A DNA stretch of 64,000 nt from G963667675 sp965249215 (GTDB taxonomy: Bacteria; Chloroflexota; Dehalococcoidia; Lucifugimonadales; UBA3495): positions 434,001 through 498,000 of the forward strand of contig CBDFLN010000002.1 in the NCBI GenBank assembly GCA_965249215.1, read 5' to 3'. The notes beneath the pieces were generated by a model. It was given only the letters and a program-made list of their open reading frames with translations, did no database searches and had not been told where the DNA came from. The translations under genes were made by a program, and so were the position numbers. Positions 17,193 through 26,772 of the stretch are shown in pieces. Every line of letters starts with the position of its first letter. Position 1 is the first letter of the stretch.

Positions 17193-17265
17193 TGACCCGC
17201 CTCGGGGTCGAACCGAGAACCTACGGATTAAGAGTCCGTTGCTCTGCCAATTGAGCTAGCGGGCC
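17193..17265 (-). tRNA. tRNA-Lys (anticodon CTT)
   Basis: Minus-strand cloverleaf of 73 nt: acceptor GGCCCGC with GCGGGTC (one G-T pair), D arm GCTC-AATTGGCA-GAGC, anticodon stem ACGGA/TCCGT with loop CTCTTAA giving CTT, and T arm CTCGG-TTCGACC-CCGAG. Discriminator A, no encoded CCA. Confidence 0.95.
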
Positions 17266-17378
17266 GTTCAGCTACCATCAAATTCTAGAGTCTATCTTGC
17301 AATCAATCAAGCCTTGAACGTCGCCGTCTGCCCCAGTCGGTCCTCATTAGTCCTGTTCAACCTTTGCCGAGGATAGGC

Positions 17379-18110
17379 CTACACGCCGTGCTCTAAGCGG
17401 TCGATCAAATACTCCGACAGGTTGGCCTCGCGCATCTTCTGCTGCGTCACCGGTATGCTGTAATCAACCCGGCGCCGCTCCACGGTTGCCGCTTCGCTGT
17501 CGTATACCGCGTAGCTTGGGCGAGGGTCCCGGTCCCGGGGTTGGCCCACGCATCCAGGGTTGATTATCAACCGTTCTTGGCCTAACGGAAAGACCCGGCC
17601 CTCTGTAAACTGTTGGAACAGGGGCGGTCCTCCGGTCTCCCGGCAAATGAAAGGAATATGGGAGTGGCCGACAAGGCAGAACCGGGTCTTCATGCGCCGC
17701 ATTGTTGCCTCTCCCGCCTCCGGTCCCAGCAGGTACTCCTCCACCGGAGCCCGCAAGCTCCCGTGCACCAGGGTGAAGTCCTGTACTTCGGTGACTTCCG
17801 GCAGGCCGGCCAGGAACTCCCTTTCTTGCTCCGTGAGCTGCCCTGCAGTCCACCTGATCGCCGCCCTGGCTGCACCGTTGAAGTCCTCGGCGCTCATCTT
17901 CCCTGCCGCGACCATGTCGTGATTGCCTGTAACCGCCAGCAGGTCGTAAGTGCCGAGCAGTTCCAGGCAGGCCCCCGGGTCCGGCCCGTAGCCCACCAGG
18001 TCTCCCAGGCACCAGATTGCGTCGAATCCTCCCCGCGTCAGTGCGTCGTCCAGCACTGCCGTCAGGGCTTCAAAATTGGCGTGAATGTCCGACAATACCA
18101 GGGCTCTCAC
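17379..18110 (-). CDS. Metallophosphoesterase (calcineurin-like, YfcE/MJ0936 group)
   Basis: A 243-residue binuclear-metal phosphoesterase. Seen: LSDIHANFEAL, GDLVGYGPDP, GNHDMV and GHSHIPF, the four blocks that carry the Asp, His and Asn metal ligands, plus NPGCVGQPRD near the end, which is typical of the cyclic-phosphodiesterase-like group. It follows the MFS gene on the same strand with an 84-bp gap and could be co-transcribed. The natural substrate cannot be predicted. Confidence 0.92.
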   Translation of the reverse strand: MRALVLSDIHANFEALTAVLDDALTRGGFDAIWCLGDLVGYGPDPGACLELLGTYDLLAVTGNHDMVAAGKMSAEDFNGAARAAIRWTAGQLTEQEREFLAGLPEVTEVQDFTLVHGSLRAPVEEYLLGPEAGEATMRRMKTRFCLVGHSHIPFICRETGGPPLFQQFTEGRVFPLGQERLIINPGCVGQPRDRDPRPSYAVYDSEAATVERRRVDYSIPVTQQKMREANLSEYLIDRLEHGV

Positions 18111-18194
18111 TGGGTCTTCTTCCCTTGGCAGCCCCTGCCGCGTATATTCGCGTTTGCCGGCCCGCCTGCAGTTACGCCACTGAGCGGAGAAGTT

Positions 18195-19511
18195 CTAATG
18201 TCCCGCCTCAACAGGCCTGTCCACGCCCTGCTGCCGCGCCCCGGACGAACCCGACGGCTGTACCTTCAACGGGATGACCAAGAGGGCGCCGATGAAGAAC
18301 AACGCCGCCGCCGTTATCAAGAGGGCCCTGAACCCGTCCCCCTCGGATGTCGACACCCGATTCACCAGGTCTATTCCGGGGCCCATCAACTTCGACGTCG
18401 CCGCGCCGCCGGTGGTCGCCAGGTTCACGACGCCCATGTGGAGCCCCTCTTTGCCGCTGGTGCCCAGGTCGTTGGCCAACGCCCAGTTGGAGCTCATCAA
18501 CGTTCCTATGCAAGCTCCCATGACCGTGGCGATAATCAAGGCTTCCCCGCCGCTGTCGGCTGTCACCATCCATAGCGTGCTCGCGCTGGCCCCTAACGCG
18601 CCCAATAGGATTACCGGCTTGCGCCCCACCTGGTCGGAGAGCCATCCCGTCGTATAGGCCGCCACTGCCAGGGCCCCGCCTATCGCCGGTATCATCGTGC
18701 TCAAACTCTGCGCCGGGTTCTCCAACCCGATATAGTCCCGCAAGAAGAACAGGCCATAGGTGGGGAAGGCGTAAGTCGCCGTTATAATCAACAGGCGGGA
18801 CACCAGGAACCATTTCAATTGCGGATGCAGACCTTTCACGGTCTGCCCGGCCAGTCCCGACACATGCTGGGTGATTTCCGCCGCGGCCTCCTTGGCCCGA
18901 ACGGTTATAGAGGTGACGACCGTGCTGGACACCAGCACAATCACCATCAACGCCAGCGTTATCCACTTCCAGCTTATGAAGTCCAGACCCCCAGTCCGCT
19001 GTATCAACACCCCCGCGGTCACGATTAGCAGGGTGCTTCCCACCACCTCGGACAGTATCTTGATGGACGAGGCCACTCCAATCCGGCTGGCAGGCACCAG
19101 GTCGCGTATCAACGCCTGGTACGGCCCATAACCTATGTTCAGGTTGGCCTGGATGAAGAGCCATAACAGCACCAAGACCGCGTAGCTTGGCGCGAGTCCA
19201 ATGCCCACCAGTCCGGCGGACACCATCCCGGAGCCCCATAGCAGGTAGGGCACCCGCCTTCCCAGGGGAGACCGCGTCCGGTCGCTGTACCGGCCCACGA
19301 CGGGCTGCACCACGGCCGCAACTATCAGCCCCCCGATTCCCAGCACGCCCAGGTAAGTATTCTTCAGGGATTCCGGCGACACCTCCAGCAGCAGCACCGG
19401 CAACACCACCGTTTCCATCGCTAGTAGAATGCCGATCATGCCAAACCCGAACCCGCTAAGCCGCAGGAGGCCCAGCCGGCTCCATTGGTTCCTAGACGTG
19501 GACTGGATCAC
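18195..19511 (-). CDS. Major facilitator superfamily transporter
   Basis: A 438-residue inner-membrane carrier with about 12 hydrophobic segments. Seen: the loop 2-3 motif GRYSDRTRSPLGRR after segment 2, a related GWLSDQVGRKPVIL in the second half, and long hydrophobic helices throughout. The first motif with SDRTRSPLGRR resembles the glycoside-pentoside-hexuronide and MFS_1 sugar carriers. The C-terminus is short and charged. It precedes a metallophosphoesterase on the same strand. The substrate is unknown. Confidence 0.88.
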   Translation of the reverse strand: MIQSTSRNQWSRLGLLRLSGFGFGMIGILLAMETVVLPVLLLEVSPESLKNTYLGVLGIGGLIVAAVVQPVVGRYSDRTRSPLGRRVPYLLWGSGMVSAGLVGIGLAPSYAVLVLLWLFIQANLNIGYGPYQALIRDLVPASRIGVASSIKILSEVVGSTLLIVTAGVLIQRTGGLDFISWKWITLALMVIVLVSSTVVTSITVRAKEAAAEITQHVSGLAGQTVKGLHPQLKWFLVSRLLIITATYAFPTYGLFFLRDYIGLENPAQSLSTMIPAIGGALAVAAYTTGWLSDQVGRKPVILLGALGASASTLWMVTADSGGEALIIATVMGACIGTLMSSNWALANDLGTSGKEGLHMGVVNLATTGGAATSKLMGPGIDLVNRVSTSEGDGFRALLITAAALFFIGALLVIPLKVQPSGSSGARQQGVDRPVEAGH

Positions 19512-19720
19512 CGGGAAGGTTCCGCCAAATGAGGTATAACCAAGGCTCTCTCAGCGCGCCGAATTGACTCATGGTCTCCGGGGCGGGGCGCCGCATTCGT
19601 GGAAGGCATTGAAAACGGCGGTCAGGCGTCGTCCGCAACCAATGTATCACCGGGGCAACGCCTCGACCGCCGGACTGTGCCGCGTTTCGGACAGGACTTT
19701 CATGCGCTTTTGCGGTAGTT

Positions 19721-19726
19721 TATAAT
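19721..19726 (+). promoter_or_regulatory. Possible -10 box (TATAAT) for the flavin reductase
   Basis: A perfect TATAAT 73 bp before the TTG start at 19799; no convincing -35 partner is seen. Confidence 0.25.
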
Positions 19727-19798
19727 ACACCAACCGGGATGGCGATGTGACCGTTGCAGAGGCCGTATTAAATTACTATCGATAGGTAGAGGGGTACC

Positions 19799-20287
19799 TT
19801 GATCAGTAAAGAAGATTTCAGAAACGCCATGTCCGAGTTCGCCACCGGCGTGACGGTTATTACCACCATCGACGAGAACAACAAGCCCCACTCGATGACC
19901 GCCAATTCCTTCACCTCCGTCTGTCTCGAACCGCCGGTGGTCTTGGTGTGCGTTGCCCACGGGACGCACACCCACGGCTACGTCGAGCGTAACGGCCGCT
20001 TTGGCGTCAACTTCCTGGGCAAGGGTCAGCAGGAACTGGGCGCCTATTTCGCCAAAAAGCCTGAGGACCGCCGCGGACAGGTCGATTACCATTACAGCAC
20101 CGCCGCCTACGGAGTGCCGGTGCTGGACAACTCCATGGTCTTCATGGGTTGTCAGGTCGTGGGTTCCCACGTCTACGGCGACCACACCGTGTACTTGGGC
20201 GAAGTGGAGGAAATTCAGCGAAACGACTCCGACGATCCGCTGCTGTTTTTCCAGAGCCGGTGGTGTAACTTGGGCCAGGGCGCATAG
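19799..20287 (+). CDS. Flavin reductase-like domain protein
   Basis: A 162-residue FMN-binding split barrel of the flavin reductase (HpaC/NtaB) type. Seen: FRNAMSEFATGVTVITT, NSFTSVCLEPPVVLVCV and FGVNFLGKGQQELGAYFAKK, all standard blocks, then HVYGDHTVYLGEVEE. The start is TTG at 19799, supported by AGAGGGG just upstream; no ATG fits the family N-terminus. Such proteins supply FMNH2 to two-component monooxygenases, and this one could serve the luciferase-like enzymes elsewhere in the window. It is convergent with gyrA, separated by a bidirectional hairpin. Confidence 0.9.
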   Translation: MISKEDFRNAMSEFATGVTVITTIDENNKPHSMTANSFTSVCLEPPVVLVCVAHGTHTHGYVERNGRFGVNFLGKGQQELGAYFAKKPEDRRGQVDYHYSTAAYGVPVLDNSMVFMGCQVVGSHVYGDHTVYLGEVEEIQRNDSDDPLLFFQSRWCNLGQGA

Positions 20288-20350
20288 CCCTCCACCGTTC
20301 GGTAGCGCCTGCGCGGTTTCACGGCGTCCTGGAACTACCGGTCCTCCTGA

Positions 20351-20387
20351 AAATCGAGAGGGAGCGGGGCAATGCCCTGCTCCCTCT
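20351..20387. terminator. Bidirectional terminator hairpin between flavin reductase and gyrA
   Basis: A 14-bp stem with one mismatch, AGAGGGAGCGGGGC at 20357-20370 against GCCCTGCTCCCTCT at 20374-20387. Read on the minus strand it is followed by CGATTTTC, so it is best suited to end gyrA. Confidence 0.65.
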
Positions 20388-20436
20388 GGCTATGTGGGCC
20401 ACCGTCGTACCGCCGGCTAAATCGCCGACCTAGGCC

Positions 20437-22983
20437 TTAGTCATCTTCCAACAGATCGGTCGCTCCGGCTCCGTTTGCCGAATAGTGCCCGTTGCGAGAA
20501 CCGTTACCGTTACCGTTCCCGTTGATGCGCTTTTGGTCTTGGAAACAAGCGAACGATGCCACGAAGTCGTCGGGCTCCCTGTCCCGCCAGATGATCACTC
20601 CTTGGGTATTCCGGCCAACGACCCGGAAGTCCTCCAGCGTAACCCTGATGACGCGGCCCTTGGCCGAAATCACGAACATGTCCTGCCCCGCTGCGTTAGA
20701 CACCACCCGGGCAGACGCCACACGCCCCGACTTGTCGGTTACCTTGAATGTTCGAACTCCCTGGCCTCCCCTGGAGTGCCTGGGATACCCTGACATCGGT
20801 GTAGACTTGCCGTAACCGTGTCGGCTGACGATCACCAGATGGCTGTTGGGGAGGCAAGGACTCATGGCTATAACCCGGTCCCCATCCAGCAACTTCAGGC
20901 CCCGTACTCCTCCTGCCGCCCGAGACCGCGGCGTGAGCTTTTCTACCGGGAATCGGATGGCCTGGCCCATCTCCGACACCATCACTATGTCCTTAGCGTC
21001 TCCCACTTGGGCCGCGCCCACCAGCTCGTCGTCATTCTCCAGGTCCATCGCTATCAGCCCGTTTGAGCGAATGTTGGCTAGCTGGCCGGTCTTTAGCGCC
21101 TTGATTTCTCCCATCCTCGTCGCCAGCACCAACAGGTAGTCCTCTTCAGGATTCGCTATGGCCAGCATGGCTTGAATCTGCTCACCGTTGGACAACGGGA
21201 TCAGGTTCACCAACGGTATCCCCCTGGAAGTGCGCGACATATCGCCGCGAACTTCGAAAGCCCTCAGTTTGTAGACCCGACCCCGATTGGAGAAGAAGAA
21301 CAGCGTATCGTGGGTGTCCACCACCACCAAGTCCAGCAGGGCGTCATCCTCCCTGGTGGTCATTCCCTTGACCCCCTTGCCCCCTCGATGCTGGGTTCGG
21401 TAGGTCTCGGCCGGCACTCGCTTGATATATCCCCGCTGGCTCAGTGTTACCACCACGTCTCGGTGGGGGATGAATTGCTCGTCGCTCTGGTCTTCCACTT
21501 CTTCATCGTGAATTACCGTGCGCCGCGGGTCTCCAAAGGACTTTTTCAGCTTGCGAGTCTCCGTCTTGACCTCGGCCAGAACCTTGGCCGGGTCCGCCAG
21601 CAACGCTTCCAGTTCGCCGATGGTCTTCTGGAGGTCCTTGTGTTCATTCTCCAACTTCTCCCGCTCCAGGGCGGCCAGCCGGCGCAGTTGCATGTCCAGA
21701 ATCGCCTGGGCCTGCACCTGGGTAAGTTGTAGTTGCTCCATCAGGTAGAAGCGGGCCGTTTCCACGTCCGCCGACCCCCGGATGATCGCGATTACTTCGT
21801 CAATCCGGTCCAAGGCCAGCACCAGGCCTTGAACGATGTGGTCCCGGTCCTGTGCCTTCTTCAGTAAGAACTCGGAGCGGCGGCGTATGACCTCCCGCCG
21901 GTGTTCGACGAATAGCTCCAGCGTCCTTTTCAGCGACAGTACCTGCGGCTGTCTGTCCACCAGCGCCAGCATTATGCTGTTGAACGTCTTGCGCATGTCC
22001 GTGTGCTTCATCAGATTGTTCAACACGACGTTGGGTTCGGCATCCCGCCGAAGCTCCACGACCACCCGCATTCCATGCCGGTCGGACTCGTCCCGGATCT
22101 CCGATACCCCTTCGACACGCTTGTCCCGGACCAACTGCGCAATCTTTTCCACCAGGCGGGCCTTGTTCACCTGGTACGGCAGTTCCGTGATTAGAATCCG
22201 TTCGCGGTTCCCCCGCAACTCTTCTATCTCGGTCGTCGCCTCCATGACTATGCGGCCCCGCCCGTTGGTGTAAGTGTCGACGATTCCGGCCTTGCCGCGT
22301 ATGTGGGCCCCCGTGGGAAAGTCCGGGCCCTTGACGAACCGCAGCAGCCGTTCGATGGCGCAGTCAGGATGGTCTATCAGGTAGCAGATGGCGTCGCACA
22401 CCTCACCCAGGTTGTGCGGCGGTATATCGGTGGACATGCCGACGGCGATGCCCGAGGCTCCGTTGACCAGCATGTTGGGCAGGCGCGCCGGCAGCACCGT
22501 CGGCTCTTGCAGCGAGTCGTCGAAGTTGACCGTAAAGTTAACGGTGTCCAGCTCTATGTCCGACAGCAACTCCTCGGCAATCCCCGCCAAGCGGGCCTCC
22601 GTGTACCGCATGGCCGCGGGCGGGTCCCCGTCCACGCTGCCGAAATTCCCCTGGCCGTTAACCAGCGGGTATCTCATCGAGAACGGTTGCGCCATCCGTA
22701 CCGCGGCATCATATACCGAAGAGTCGCCGTGGGGATGGTATTTGCCCAGCACCTCGCCGACTATCCGTGCGCTCTTCTTATAGGCCGAGTTGGGCCGCAG
22801 GCCCATCTCGTGCATGGCATACAGGATACGCCGTTGCACCGGTTTCAGGCCGTCCCGCACGTCGGGTAGGGCCCGCGACACAATTACGCTCATGGCGTAA
22901 CTGAGATACGACGTGCGCATCTCCTCTTCTATGCGTACCGGCGCGGTCGGCTGTTGTGGGGGCGTTGGCGCAGTGGTTACCAT
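20437..22983 (-). CDS. gyrA: DNA gyrase subunit A
   Basis: The breakage-reunion subunit of gyrase, 848 residues. Seen: the catalytic Tyr127 in AAMRYTEARL, the quinolone region HPHGDSSVYDAAVRMAQ with Ser88 and Asp92 at the positions of E. coli Ser83 and Asp87 (wild-type-like), and the GyrA box QHRGGKGVKGM in the C-terminal beta-pinwheel, which separates it from ParC. The tail is an unusual Asn-Gly-rich linker (NGNGNGNGSRNG) ending acidic, DLLEDD. The upstream amidotransferase gene ends 14 bp before the ATG, so the two are co-transcribed. No gyrB is near. Confidence 0.97.
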   Translation of the reverse strand: MVTTAPTPPQQPTAPVRIEEEMRTSYLSYAMSVIVSRALPDVRDGLKPVQRRILYAMHEMGLRPNSAYKKSARIVGEVLGKYHPHGDSSVYDAAVRMAQPFSMRYPLVNGQGNFGSVDGDPPAAMRYTEARLAGIAEELLSDIELDTVNFTVNFDDSLQEPTVLPARLPNMLVNGASGIAVGMSTDIPPHNLGEVCDAICYLIDHPDCAIERLLRFVKGPDFPTGAHIRGKAGIVDTYTNGRGRIVMEATTEIEELRGNRERILITELPYQVNKARLVEKIAQLVRDKRVEGVSEIRDESDRHGMRVVVELRRDAEPNVVLNNLMKHTDMRKTFNSIMLALVDRQPQVLSLKRTLELFVEHRREVIRRRSEFLLKKAQDRDHIVQGLVLALDRIDEVIAIIRGSADVETARFYLMEQLQLTQVQAQAILDMQLRRLAALEREKLENEHKDLQKTIGELEALLADPAKVLAEVKTETRKLKKSFGDPRRTVIHDEEVEDQSDEQFIPHRDVVVTLSQRGYIKRVPAETYRTQHRGGKGVKGMTTREDDALLDLVVVDTHDTLFFFSNRGRVYKLRAFEVRGDMSRTSRGIPLVNLIPLSNGEQIQAMLAIANPEEDYLLVLATRMGEIKALKTGQLANIRSNGLIAMDLENDDELVGAAQVGDAKDIVMVSEMGQAIRFPVEKLTPRSRAAGGVRGLKLLDGDRVIAMSPCLPNSHLVIVSRHGYGKSTPMSGYPRHSRGGQGVRTFKVTDKSGRVASARVVSNAAGQDMFVISAKGRVIRVTLEDFRVVGRNTQGVIIWRDREPDDFVASFACFQDQKRINGNGNGNGSRNGHYSANGAGATDLLEDD

Positions 22984-22997
22984 GAATCGACGCTCCT

Positions 22998-23732
22998 TTA
23001 TCCGTCGTTTGGTGCGTTTAGAGGGGTTTCATCCTCAGCAACATGATCGGCAGCGAATTCACATAACCCGGCGAATAAATTCGCGAAGAGCCTCGGCGTC
23101 TCGTCCTGCCGTTCCGGGTGGCACTGCACCCCGATAACCCAGCGGTGTTCCGGGCTTTCTAACCCCTCTATGATCCCATCCTCCACGCTATAGGCCGTCG
23201 TCATCAGGCGCGGCGCTCGCTGCGCCTCCCGTAGCCCCTGGTGGTGTCTGCTGTTAACTCTAAAGAACCCTGCCGCTCCGATCACCGCCGCCGCCTTGGA
23301 GCCGGGGGCCAGGTAGACCAGGTGCCTTGCCGACTCCCACTTCCCGTCGACAATTTCGGTCCGATGGTGGGGCAGGTCTTGAATCAACTGGCCGCCGAAT
23401 GCCACGTTCAGCAATTGCATGCCCCGGCAAATTGCCAGCACCGGCATGTCACGGTCCAGGGCATACTGCAGAGCACCCAGTTCGAGGTCGTCCAACGGGG
23501 GGCACAGTGTCAGACCCGCGTCTGGGTCGGGAACGGCGTCATACACTCCGGGGTCAACGTCGGGTCCGCCGGTTAGCAGAAGACCGCCCACACCCTCCAT
23601 CAACTCCTCCGTTGGTCTAGTCCCGGCGTCGGTGGACAAGAGGAGCCGCACTTCGACTCCCAGGGACTCGAGAACTTCTCGATAGCGGCGGGCATTACGC
23701 GGGTCAACCGAAGTAAGCGCCACGACTGCCAT
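22998..23732 (-). CDS. Class I glutamine amidotransferase, peptidase C26 (gamma-glutamyl-GABA hydrolase-like)
   Basis: A 244-residue enzyme of the PuuD-like group, which hydrolyses gamma-glutamyl bonds. Seen: LLLTGGPDVDPGVYD, the nucleophile Cys102 in PVLAICRGMQLLNV, and His205 with Glu207 in GVQCHPER. The start at 23732 (MAVVALTSVD) matches the family beginning; a start 63 bp earlier would add a cysteine-rich stub without parallel. It runs into gyrA with a 14-bp gap. The IS1380 copy A ends 52 bp upstream and may have replaced its original promoter. Confidence 0.88.
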   Translation of the reverse strand: MAVVALTSVDPRNARRYREVLESLGVEVRLLLSTDAGTRPTEELMEGVGGLLLTGGPDVDPGVYDAVPDPDAGLTLCPPLDDLELGALQYALDRDMPVLAICRGMQLLNVAFGGQLIQDLPHHRTEIVDGKWESARHLVYLAPGSKAAAVIGAAGFFRVNSRHHQGLREAQRAPRLMTTAYSVEDGIIEGLESPEHRWVIGVQCHPERQDETPRLFANLFAGLCEFAADHVAEDETPLNAPNDG

Positions 23733-23784
23733 ACCACAACATATTGTACCTGATTTATCGCCGAAAAGACAGTCTCCTACTAAG

Positions 23785-25503
23785 CCCGAATCCACCGAAG
23801 GACACCGATGGACGGCGTGAGGAAAGCGGAAGGGGGATGAGGGAGCTACAGGGGAAATAGCCTGGGTTCCATTTGGGGTAGGGAGGTCGGCGGACGGTCT
23901 TCATCGCCGCACAGGGGCCCCTATGGGCGTCTGCAGGAGCTGCGATGCGCGGGATGGCGAGAGAATACGCAGCAGGGAACTCTCTCGGACCGGGCTGGCG
24001 CGAGTCTGCGGGGATCTTCGGTTGTCCGGTGGGTGGGTCGGTCGCCGACGGTGCCGTCAGGCCGGGAGTGGAATGGCTCGCAGCCGGGCCAAGGCGCGGC
24101 TGAACTTCTCAGCCCAAGGCCAGCGATCCGGAAGATGCAGGGTCAACCGGCGTGCCGAGCGGGTGAGCCGTCCGGCCAGGGAGAAGAACCGCCGCCGGAG
24201 GGTCTTGGTGGTGGCTATCCGCTCTCCCAGACCGATCCGCGCGGTCCAGCGGGCCAGGTTGTGGGCCATCGTCTGGACGGCCAGCCAGGCGCCGTTGGCG
24301 GCGAAGCGGCCCGAGGGGAGATGGTTGAGCCCGACGCCGTACTTGAGGTCGCGTATGGCATTCTCGATCTCGGCGTGGCGGCGATGGTCAGCCTCCAGTT
24401 CGAGCAACTCCCCGTCCCGGTCGGTGATGAAGCCGTGATAGCTGTATTTGGCGAAGAGGGCCAACTGGGAACCGGGCGTGGGCTTCACACGCCGGACGAT
24501 GAGCCGCACCGGCGCGGCGTCAGGTTCACTCTGGAAGGGAGTGCAGGTGGTCTCGGCCACATCGGCGGCGCCGTCCATCCAGTAGGGAATGGGAGTCCAG
24601 GCATCCTCGGGTATCGTCTCGATGAGATTGCGCAGGCTCTTGTGCTGGCGGATGGTGATGGAGAAGCGGACATCCATCTTGCGGCAGACGGATACCACGC
24701 CATGAGTGTAGAACCCGCTGTCGGCCCGTAGCGTGAGTCGTCCGTTGGCCCCGGCGTAGCGTACCCGCCCCACCGTCTCCCGCAGAAAGTGGGCGGCGCC
24801 CCGGGCGGTGTTGGCGCGGCCCTCGCGCAGCCGGGACATCAGCACGTCGCCGGTGCCGGCGGCGACGGCCAACAGCGGGTGATAGCCCCGCTTGCCGGTA
24901 TAGCCGTGGTGGCGTGCGCCCTCCTTGGCCAGTCCGTAGGTCTCGCAGATGGTGGAGTCCAGGTCAATGGTCAGGGGCCCGTCGCCGGGTCCCGCCCCGG
25001 CCTGCCAAGCCCGGGCCAGCAACTCGCGGCTCACCCGGTCGAGTTGACGGACGTGGCCCCACCGGAAGCTGCGCAGGAAGGTGCCCAGGGTGGATGGCGC
25101 CTTGACCGTGCCGCCCAGGGTGCAGGCCGTCCCCCCGGTGCGCAACACATCGGCGTCGTCAATGCAGTCGCCCCCAGCCAGCGCAGACGCCACCAGCGTC
25201 ATCATCTTGTCGCTCGTGTTCGCCCGCCCCGGGGCATCGCCCAGGTCGAGGCGCTGCCGGACGAGTTCGGGCAGGCCGAGGTGCCGCGCCAGGGTGGCCG
25301 GAAGGAGCAGCCCGGCATTGGCCACCAAGCGGCGGTCGTCGAAGGTGATTTGGATCCGGTCGGGGTGGTTGCGTGGCAGCATCTATTGGGTGCTCCTTTT
25401 CCGGGGTCGGTTTTTTGCTACAAAACCATTATCCCAGAAGCACAGGAGCACCTTCTTGCCGCTTCAGGACGCTAACCCGACGCCCTCCTTCGGTGGATTC
25501 GGG
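23785..25503 (-). mobile_element. IS1380-family insertion sequence, copy A
   Basis: A 1,719-bp element with perfect inverted ends CCCGAATCCACCGAAGGA. CTAA stands on both sides (one base G intervenes at the left), in line with a 4-bp target duplication. Copies B and C elsewhere in the window have the same length and nearly the same sequence. Between the transposase stop and the left end lie about 270 bp without a gene, conserved in all copies. Confidence 0.95.
24057..25382 (-). CDS. IS1380-family transposase, copy A
   Basis: DDE transposase of 441 residues, protein-identical to copies B and C. Seen: LTIDLDSTICETYG with the first Asp, LRADSGFYTHGVV with the second, and HAEIENAIRDLKYGVGLNHLPSG with the catalytic Glu, the DDE_Tnp_1 pattern of the IS1380 family. 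AAGGAG lies 10 bp before the ATG. The intact reading frame and identity among the copies imply recent activity. Confidence 0.95.
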   Translation of the reverse strand: MLPRNHPDRIQITFDDRRLVANAGLLLPATLARHLGLPELVRQRLDLGDAPGRANTSDKMMTLVASALAGGDCIDDADVLRTGGTACTLGGTVKAPSTLGTFLRSFRWGHVRQLDRVSRELLARAWQAGAGPGDGPLTIDLDSTICETYGLAKEGARHHGYTGKRGYHPLLAVAAGTGDVLMSRLREGRANTARGAAHFLRETVGRVRYAGANGRLTLRADSGFYTHGVVSVCRKMDVRFSITIRQHKSLRNLIETIPEDAWTPIPYWMDGAADVAETTCTPFQSEPDAAPVRLIVRRVKPTPGSQLALFAKYSYHGFITDRDGELLELEADHRRHAEIENAIRDLKYGVGLNHLPSGRFAANGAWLAVQTMAHNLARWTARIGLGERIATTKTLRRRFFSLAGRLTRSARRLTLHLPDRWPWAEKFSRALARLRAIPLPA

Positions 25504-25628
25504 CTAAAGCTAGGGGCAGAGCCTTTGCTTGCGATTGTATACGGCATCCAATTTTGTTAATCTTAGGTAAGGCCAATGAAGGGCCATCCCAATGCCGGGA
25601 CGCTGGTCCCGTTGAACGGATACATAGC

Positions 25629-26756
25629 ATGAAAGAGGTCATTCAAGGAGCGGTTGACGAGCTTAACGGCGGCCAGCCCTGCGTACTGGCGACCGTCGTC
25701 CGGACCAAAGGCTCCACTCCGCAGAAGGCTGGGGCAATGCTGCTGGTACGCCAGGACGGCACCGGAGCCGGCACCCTGGGCGGCGGCTGCGTCGAGGGCG
25801 ACATCTGGTTCGCGGCCAGGGAAATGCTCCGCCGGGGCAGCGGCCCCGAGTTCAAGGACTACTTTTTGAACGAAGATGTGGCCGCCCGCGACGGCCTGGT
25901 CTGCGGCGGGACCATGTACTTCTACTTGGAGCCCGTGCGCGAAGCCGCTACTTTCCTGCCCATCGCCTCCGAGATCGTCGGCGCTTACGAGGGCGGTGAC
26001 CCTGTGGCCCTCGCCACAGTCGTCAACGTACCAGACGACGCAACCAACATGGGCGCCAAGCTGCTGTTGCGCATCGACGGCTCGGTATCGGGCTCTCTTG
26101 GCGACCATGCTCTAGACTCCCAGGCTATCGAAGCGGCCCGGCGCGTGGCCGAAGTAGGCAACACCGTATCACTGACCACCGCCGACGGGACGGAAGTCTT
26201 CGTAGAAGGGTTCACCACACCGCCGACGTTGGTCACGGTTGGAGGCGGCCACGTCGGCAAGGCTACTGCCGACCTGGCCCGTGTGCTCGGGTACCGCGTC
26301 TACGTGGTCGACGACCGGCCCGAATTCGCCAATGCCGAGCGCTTCCCCTATGCCGAACAGATTGTCGTCGCGCCGTACGATCGGTGGGCCGATGACTTGA
26401 CTCTCAACGTAAACACCTTCATCGTCGTCGCAACCCGCGGCCACCGCTTCGACGACCTTGCCCTTGAAACGGCGTTGGAGACCCGCGCCCGCTATATCGG
26501 TCTCCTCGGCAGCAGGCGCAAGACGTTGATGATTTACCAGCGCCTTACTCGCGGCGGGGTTCCCGTGGAGCGCCTGAAACAGGTGAGCGCCCCCGTTGGC
26601 CTCGACATCGGCGCCCTAACGCCGGAGGAGCTGGCAGTGAGCATCATGTCTGAGATCATTATGGTCCGGCGCGGGGGCGGCGGGGGGGCCATGCAAATAG
26701 ACGACTGGTACATTCAACGGGCCGTCGACATCGGCCAGCGCGCCGTTCAGGTCTAG
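25629..26756 (+). CDS. xdhC: XdhC/CoxI family molybdoenzyme maturation protein
   Basis: A 375-residue factor that in known systems binds sulfurated molybdenum cofactor and loads it into xanthine dehydrogenase-type hydroxylases. Seen: the N-terminal VRTKGSTPQKAGAMLLV and GTLGGGCVEG, and a C-terminal Rossmann fold GGGHVGKATADLARVLGYRV followed by VDDRPEFAN. The ATG at 25629 fits the family start; an upstream in-frame start at 25554 would extend towards the IS copy A border. A MocA-like cytidylyltransferase gene follows at 16 bp. No molybdohydroxylase subunits are in the window, so the client enzyme is encoded elsewhere. Confidence 0.92.
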   Translation: MKEVIQGAVDELNGGQPCVLATVVRTKGSTPQKAGAMLLVRQDGTGAGTLGGGCVEGDIWFAAREMLRRGSGPEFKDYFLNEDVAARDGLVCGGTMYFYLEPVREAATFLPIASEIVGAYEGGDPVALATVVNVPDDATNMGAKLLLRIDGSVSGSLGDHALDSQAIEAARRVAEVGNTVSLTTADGTEVFVEGFTTPPTLVTVGGGHVGKATADLARVLGYRVYVVDDRPEFANAERFPYAEQIVVAPYDRWADDLTLNVNTFIVVATRGHRFDDLALETALETRARYIGLLGSRRKTLMIYQRLTRGGVPVERLKQVSAPVGLDIGALTPEELAVSIMSEIIMVRRGGGGGAMQIDDWYIQRAVDIGQRAVQV

Positions 26757-26772
26757 CACGTCCAGACCGCCC

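Noticed and set aside
24033..25475. Plus-strand frames over IS1380 copy A (and their equivalents in B and C)
   Set aside because: They repeat with each IS copy as antisense shadows of the transposase.
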